Assembly: GCA_905236755.1 (NCBI GenBank)
Contig: CAJOCR010000007.1
Span: 35,882 to 99,881, forward strand
Direction of reading: 5' to 3'
DNA: 64,000 bases
DNA from: an uncultured Prevotella sp.
GTDB lineage: Bacteria; Bacteroidota; Bacteroidia; Bacteroidales; Bacteroidaceae
A program made the translations under genes and the position numbers. Of this stretch, positions 59,705 to 64,000 are shown one piece after another. The notes below the pieces were generated by a model. It saw nothing but the letters and a program-made list of their open reading frames with translations, made no database searches and was not told the DNA's origin. Numbering within the stretch: the stretch's first letter is position 1; the number at the start of each line of letters is the position of its first letter.

Positions 59705-59940
59705 AGCTCATAGCTAAACAAAAAGAAAGGCATGATGCACCTTATTGCGTTCAGCTATGAGGCAGCCTCGGAATAGGAAACCCCACCAAATCAACAAGTA
59801 TGCACCACACCCTATGGCGTGTATGCATTGCTATATATGATTTGGTAGGATATACCTTTCCAAGATACCCTATATCACATATTATTTCTATGCGTTTTAT
59901 TTCCAATAAAGTTTCCGAGGCTTTTGGCTGAACGCAAAAT
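59705..59940 (-). ncRNA. Candidate structured leader/ncRNA upstream of the methyltransferase-DUF262 operon
   Basis: Nested complementary segments: TTGCGTTCAGC/GCTGAACGCAA, AGCCTCGGAA/TTCCGAGGCT, (cc)taccaaatca/tgatttggtgg, ATGCA..ACGCC/GGTGT..TGCAT, TTTATT/AATAAA; G-U wobbles occur only in the minus-strand RNA. Confidence 0.55.
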
Positions 59941-60019
59941 AATAGCGAATGCTATGTTTTACCCACAAAAATTTTAGTGATTGAGGCAACTTTAATTAGC
60001 GCCTTTCAAACCACCATTG

Positions 60020-60050
60020 CAAAGATAATACAAATAAGAATAACTTACAA
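60020..60050 (-). promoter_or_regulatory. Bacteroidota-type promoter for the leader/operon
   Basis: Minus strand TTG-N20-TATCTTTG. Confidence 0.65.
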
Positions 60051-60136
60051 CAAAACGAGGAAATAATTAAAATAAACATTAAGTAAACACGATTTCGACT
60101 TCTCTTGAGTATAATATATAAAGGGGAGGAGCGAGA

Positions 60137-60440
60137 AGTGGCTACTTCAATCGTGAAGAAACAATATTGCTTCAGGAAGCCAACCAGCCTTATCAACAAA
60201 CCGTTGATTTCGCAGCTATGACAGAGACTTGTTTTCGCAAGCCGAAAGAAAACGGAACAGATAACGCCTACTATCGCTACCGACATTCTTGAAGAATTGT
60301 CGTGCCACTATCCGCAGGTTCTGCCTACTCAAAAAACAAAAATTGCTATTGTTGTTGCATTAAAATCACTTGGCTACAAAAGCACTCATACCCATAAAGG
60401 CAGCGCTTATTATGTAGTTCAGATGAAAATCAAAGCATAA
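60137..60440 (+). pseudogene. C-terminal remnant of a VapE/DUF3874-type protein
   Basis: SGYFNREETILLQEANQPYQQTVDFAAMTETCFRKPKENGTDNA.. then frameshift to ..TPTIATDILEELSCHYPQVLPTQKTKIAIVVALKSLGYKSTHTHKGSAYYVVQMKIKA*. Confidence 0.55.
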
Positions 60441-60463
60441 AACATTTTTGAAATAAATCTCAA

Positions 60464-60664
60464 AAAGACTGTCACCAAACATACTAACACGCTGTATATC
60501 AAAGAAATAAGTCCCCAAAGACTGTCACCAGACTGTCACCAGACTATCACGCTTTTGAACGAAAATCAAAAATATGATGGTGACAGACCGTGACAGTCTG
60601 GTGACAGTCTTAAACAGCTTAACAATTTGTATATCAACACTTTAACCTGCAACGTGACAGTCTT
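60464..60664. repeat. Iteron-like cluster of about 8 GACTGTCAC units in both orientations
   Basis: gactgtcacca|gactgtcacca|gactatcacgc ... ggtgacagaccgtgacagtctggtgacagtctt. Confidence 0.8.
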
Positions 60665-60938
60665 GGCAAAAAACTTTTTTTGTTTTTTCAAACGCAAATT
60701 ATCGAATAATTAAACGCAAATTTTCATTAATTCTATTATTGATCATTAACGAATAATTGGTGATAATTAATGTTGAAAAAAAGCGTAAATTATTTTCAAA
60801 CTACCTATATTTTTTCCTTAGTTAGCCAATTTTTATTTCCTGCCCAGGAAAAATTTCCTACCTGCCCAGAAACTTAAAATTTTAGTTTTTAGTGGTTTTA
60901 CAGAGCTTACGAAAACTGTAAGCCCTTTTTATCATTTC

Positions 60939-60971
60939 TCCTATATGAGTCCTAATTGGCTCCTAAAAGAA
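60939..60971. repeat. 11-nt period imperfect tandem array (3 units)
   Basis: tcctatatgag|tcctaattggc|tcctaaaagaa. Confidence 0.75.
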
Positions 60972-61013
60972 ATATGAAAAAATTGAAAGAATGAAATATT
61001 GAAAGATTTAAAA

Positions 61014-61154
61014 ATGGAACCGAAGATCACTGACCGAGTGGATGCAGTTCTTAACGTTGACGATCATTTTCGTGAGGTCACGAAAATGTTAGAATTATCC
61101 AAGGGAGCACAGCGTGAAGTACAAGATTTTATGCTTACTCGATATGCTAGTTAA
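61014..61154 (+). CDS. 46-aa small ORF of unknown function
   Basis: MEPKITDRVDAVLNVDDHFREVTKMLELSKGAQREVQDFMLTRYAS*; no strong RBS seen. Confidence 0.35.
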   Translation: MEPKITDRVDAVLNVDDHFREVTKMLELSKGAQREVQDFMLTRYAS

Positions 61155-61194
61155 TAGTTTATTATCGTTTCTATTTTTCTCATGGATCATGTAA

Positions 61195-62073
61195 CTATCT
61201 TGATATCTGCAAACCAATTTTAATATTAGGATACTTTCCGTTCAGATACTCTTGTACAATGCGCTTTATTGAATCAACATCTTTAATCAATTCCCACTTA
61301 CCTGATTCATTAGTATACGTTTGAACATTTGAGGTCTGTAAGGTGCCCTTTATTCCGGCATTAGTAACGTCGTTACGACTTTTGCCAGGACAAATCCATT
61401 CTATAGTAACAAAGACTCCTTCTTTTGGGAAAACGATGGGATGAGATAAAGGAATAGTTTTTAGTCCAGACTTCTTTTTGCCTTTATATACGACACCTCC
61501 ATTAATATACGATTGGTTTCCTGGCAAACGCTTTCCATTTTGAAACGTGCAGTTTCTTATATCAAAACGTAACTCAGCATCTATGACGTTTCTGTTTTTT
61601 ATCTTTTCGTTGATATAGTCTAAACATGCTTGAATCGAATGAATATAGGATGTTTCGTTTACATTGTCATGAGCTATATATAAAGCCATCATCATTCCAT
61701 TTTTACCACCAAAGCCGAACTTAGTTTTGCTGTTTGCAAGCCCAACGTTCTTTAGTTTTAGCTTTTTACAACTCTTAGCACATATTTCAACATTATCAAG
61801 AGTATATGACTTAGGAGTAACAAAAACTTTCTGAGAACTTTTTGCTATACTTATAATCGTATCGTTATAACAGATGTGTGAAAATTTTATTTGCTTCACA
61901 CTTCCAGAACCAAGTACTATTGTACCAGTTTCATCGGTAAATGTACTCTCGCCATTCCAACTAACAGTTGCATAACTTACAGGTAAGTTGTTCAATTTAT
62001 CAATAAACTGAATCGTTTGAGCCTTAGCACAAACGTAGAATGTAGATAGTATAATTAATATCGCTGTTTTCAT
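61195..62073 (-). CDS. Secreted hypothetical protein with carboxypeptidase-regulatory-like N-terminus
   Basis: Signal peptide; 'FIDKLNNLPVSYATVSWNGESTFTDETGTIVL'. Confidence 0.6.
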   Translation of the reverse strand: MKTAILIILSTFYVCAKAQTIQFIDKLNNLPVSYATVSWNGESTFTDETGTIVLGSGSVKQIKFSHICYNDTIISIAKSSQKVFVTPKSYTLDNVEICAKSCKKLKLKNVGLANSKTKFGFGGKNGMMMALYIAHDNVNETSYIHSIQACLDYINEKIKNRNVIDAELRFDIRNCTFQNGKRLPGNQSYINGGVVYKGKKKSGLKTIPLSHPIVFPKEGVFVTIEWICPGKSRNDVTNAGIKGTLQTSNVQTYTNESGKWELIKDVDSIKRIVQEYLNGKYPNIKIGLQISR

Positions 62074-63095
62074 TTTGTAATAGAAAGAATTAGCCCAACT
62101 ACCTCGGAATAGCTGTGGATGCCACTCTTAACGTTGTTGGATTTAAGATAGCTGTCAAGGAGGAAGTTCTGTATTCCGCCTATAATGCGGCTATATTTTG
62201 CTTGCCAATAAGCACGATGCTCGTTATACAGCTGCTTTATTTCTGGACGGAGAGCAGCAACAAAGGCCTCGCCTGCTTTCTCATCGGTTAGATATAATTC
62301 ACGAAGGATATAAGGCAAAACAGACATATATCCGCTAAAACGAATAGCCTTATCATTACTTGACGTACAAGCAAGATAAGCATAAAAGGTGGCTTCTCCC
62401 TCACGGGCAATACCCAGGGAATGAGCATATTCGTGTGCCCAACAGTTGGCATATTCATAAGGAAGTAAATCGCCATTCAAAGTAAACTCACTCCAGAAAG
62501 GTCCCATAGAACCAAGCACACCCACCTTTGAATAAAGAGGGGTGAGAAGCATGGTCTTTGCCTTTGGCGAGTTGCAGAAAGGGGCATGAATACCAGCTTT
62601 TCTGCTTAATGCTTTATAGGCGTTTACTGTTTCTCTACTTATCTTTGCTTCGTCTATAGTGTTTATCTTGCAATACGACTCGTTTAGTTTCACCAGATAA
62701 TCGTTAGCAAAGGCTTTTAGCTTCTGAGAATCATATTTTGCTGGCTTTATACCTGTACGATGATAGAAATCAGGAGCCATATAGTTAATGCCCCAAGCAA
62801 GATTAAACCACACATAGAGCCACAGGATGGCTCTTAGTTCCATGAAAAGCACTATCTTTTTCTTAGTATGATACTTAGCTATTGCAACTATGGGATATAG
62901 CACCAATAAACATGATACTAACACATAGAAAACACCAGAGATAGAAAAAGGGAATATGCTTGACACACCTCCCAATATTTTTGCCACGAGGGGATAGAAT
63001 GAAGAGAAATACCACTCACCACCTCCTGGAATGAGTCGCAGAGCCAACACCAAGAGGAAAAGAAGTGCCAAAATATAGTCGTGTCGTTTCATCAT
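62070..63095 (-). CDS. DUF3810 membrane protein (zinc-peptidase-like HExxH variant)
   Basis: 'ANCWAHEYAHSLGIAREGEATFYAYLAC'; N-terminal TM segments. Confidence 0.82.
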   Translation of the reverse strand: MMKRHDYILALLFLLVLALRLIPGGGEWYFSSFYPLVAKILGGVSSIFPFSISGVFYVLVSCLLVLYPIVAIAKYHTKKKIVLFMELRAILWLYVWFNLAWGINYMAPDFYHRTGIKPAKYDSQKLKAFANDYLVKLNESYCKINTIDEAKISRETVNAYKALSRKAGIHAPFCNSPKAKTMLLTPLYSKVGVLGSMGPFWSEFTLNGDLLPYEYANCWAHEYAHSLGIAREGEATFYAYLACTSSNDKAIRFSGYMSVLPYILRELYLTDEKAGEAFVAALRPEIKQLYNEHRAYWQAKYSRIIGGIQNFLLDSYLKSNNVKSGIHSYSEVVGLILSITK

Positions 63096-63183
63096 GCCGC
63101 AAAGATACAAAAGTTTTTCGTACCTTTGCAGCAATATATAAAAGATGATAGTTAAAACTGCTATCTTCTAACTCAATTACGCT

Positions 63184-63678
63184 ATGGATAAGGTTACAAG
63201 TAAAGACAAGACAAAACTTCTTTTCATCTGTTTAGGCAACATCTGTCGTTCGCCTGCTGCTCATGCCGTGATGCAGAAATATGTGGAGGACGCAGGAGTA
63301 GAAAACAGATTTGAGATTGATTCAGCAGGCATAGGTCCGTGGCATGTGGGCGAACTGCCCGACAAACGCATGCGCAAACATGGGGCTATGCGAGGGTATG
63401 ATATAAGTCATATTGCCCGTCAGTTTGATCCAAACTACGATTTTGCTCGCTTCGACTATATCGTTGTTATGGACGAAGATAACTATGCGAATATAACCCG
63501 TAGAGCACATAATGACGAAGAACGCAAAAAGGTTATTCGTATGGCTGATTATTTCACTAAGCATACAAATGCCACATCGGTCCCTGATCCATATTACGGA
63601 GGTCCAGAAGGCTTTGAGCTCGCCCTCGACCTGATAGAAGAAGGATGCAGAAGAATGCTGGCAGTCTTCAAAGAATAA
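63184..63678 (+). CDS. Low-molecular-weight protein tyrosine phosphatase
   Basis: 'LLFICLGNICRSPAAHAVM', 'VPDPYYGGPEGFELALDLI'. Confidence 0.95.
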   Translation: MDKVTSKDKTKLLFICLGNICRSPAAHAVMQKYVEDAGVENRFEIDSAGIGPWHVGELPDKRMRKHGAMRGYDISHIARQFDPNYDFARFDYIVVMDEDNYANITRRAHNDEERKKVIRMADYFTKHTNATSVPDPYYGGPEGFELALDLIEEGCRRMLAVFKE

Positions 63679-64000
63679 AGAACCGAAGGTCACTGACCGA
63701 AAGGAAGCAAACAGTTGCCCTACGGGCAATTATGAATTACTGAACTTTAGTAAGCGAATGTTTATTCTAAAATACTAAAAAATTATCAAGAATTACAGGA
63801 ATTAGAGAATTTTAGGCATACGCCCTTGCTTTATATGTATGACTGAATTATTAAGAATTAAATGTGACACTCCTGTCCATAAATTAATTCTTACTTAACT
63901 TTCTCAAGTGAATATTTATTTAAGGAAAATAGAGAGCAAAGACTCTGGTGAGTCTTATGATGTACTTGATATACACTCTTTTATAAATGCAAGCATTTAA

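Noticed and set aside
59745-59937. Inverted repeats as an invertible promoter (phase-variable) for the operon
   Set aside because: The repeat arms are imperfect with a 5-nt gap difference and no adjacent invertase was seen; wobble pairs favour an RNA structure. Long reads could still reveal inversion
59705-59940. Retron msr/msd, integron attC or tmRNA explanation for the structured region
   Set aside because: No reverse transcriptase or integron integrase in the window; no tRNA-like domain; attC core RYYYAAC/GTTRRRY does not fit
60464-60664. CRISPR array at the GACTGTCAC repeats
   Set aside because: Units are about 9-11 nt, mostly contiguous and in both orientations, with no spacers and no cas genes

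Overview
The window looks like a Bacteroidota chromosome segment, most similar in gene content and promoter style to Prevotella and relatives (TTG-N19-21-TAnnTTTG promoters). Most of it is housekeeping: tyrS, rnpA/yidD, hemD, metK, xerD, rbfA, aroQ, murI, three ompH/skp-like genes followed by bamA and uppS, pckA, upp, korAB, dinB, some carbohydrate-active enzymes, and one tRNA-Gln. The accessory region is about 53-61.2 kb. It holds a tightly packed four-gene minus-strand operon: an EcoRI-family adenine methyltransferase, a DUF262-HNH (GmrSD-like) protein, a DUF2971 protein and a GIY-YIG nuclease. A good promoter lies about 360 nt upstream of this operon. The leader between them can fold into an elaborate structure: nested long-range helices, G-U wobbles that favour the minus-strand RNA, and mutually exclusive pairings. 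This is my best candidate for an undescribed system. The same region has a decayed VapE/DUF3874 gene, an iteron-like repeat cluster, a truncated GNAT module and a DUF6169 two-gene module that has a truncated relative at 40 kb. The window also carries several families of short dispersed repeats: imperfect tandem arrays with 11-nt and 7-nt periods, a GC-rich palindromic element, and a 40-nt intergenic repeat. Some copies sit in frame inside coding genes. All assignments are by eye, with no database search.
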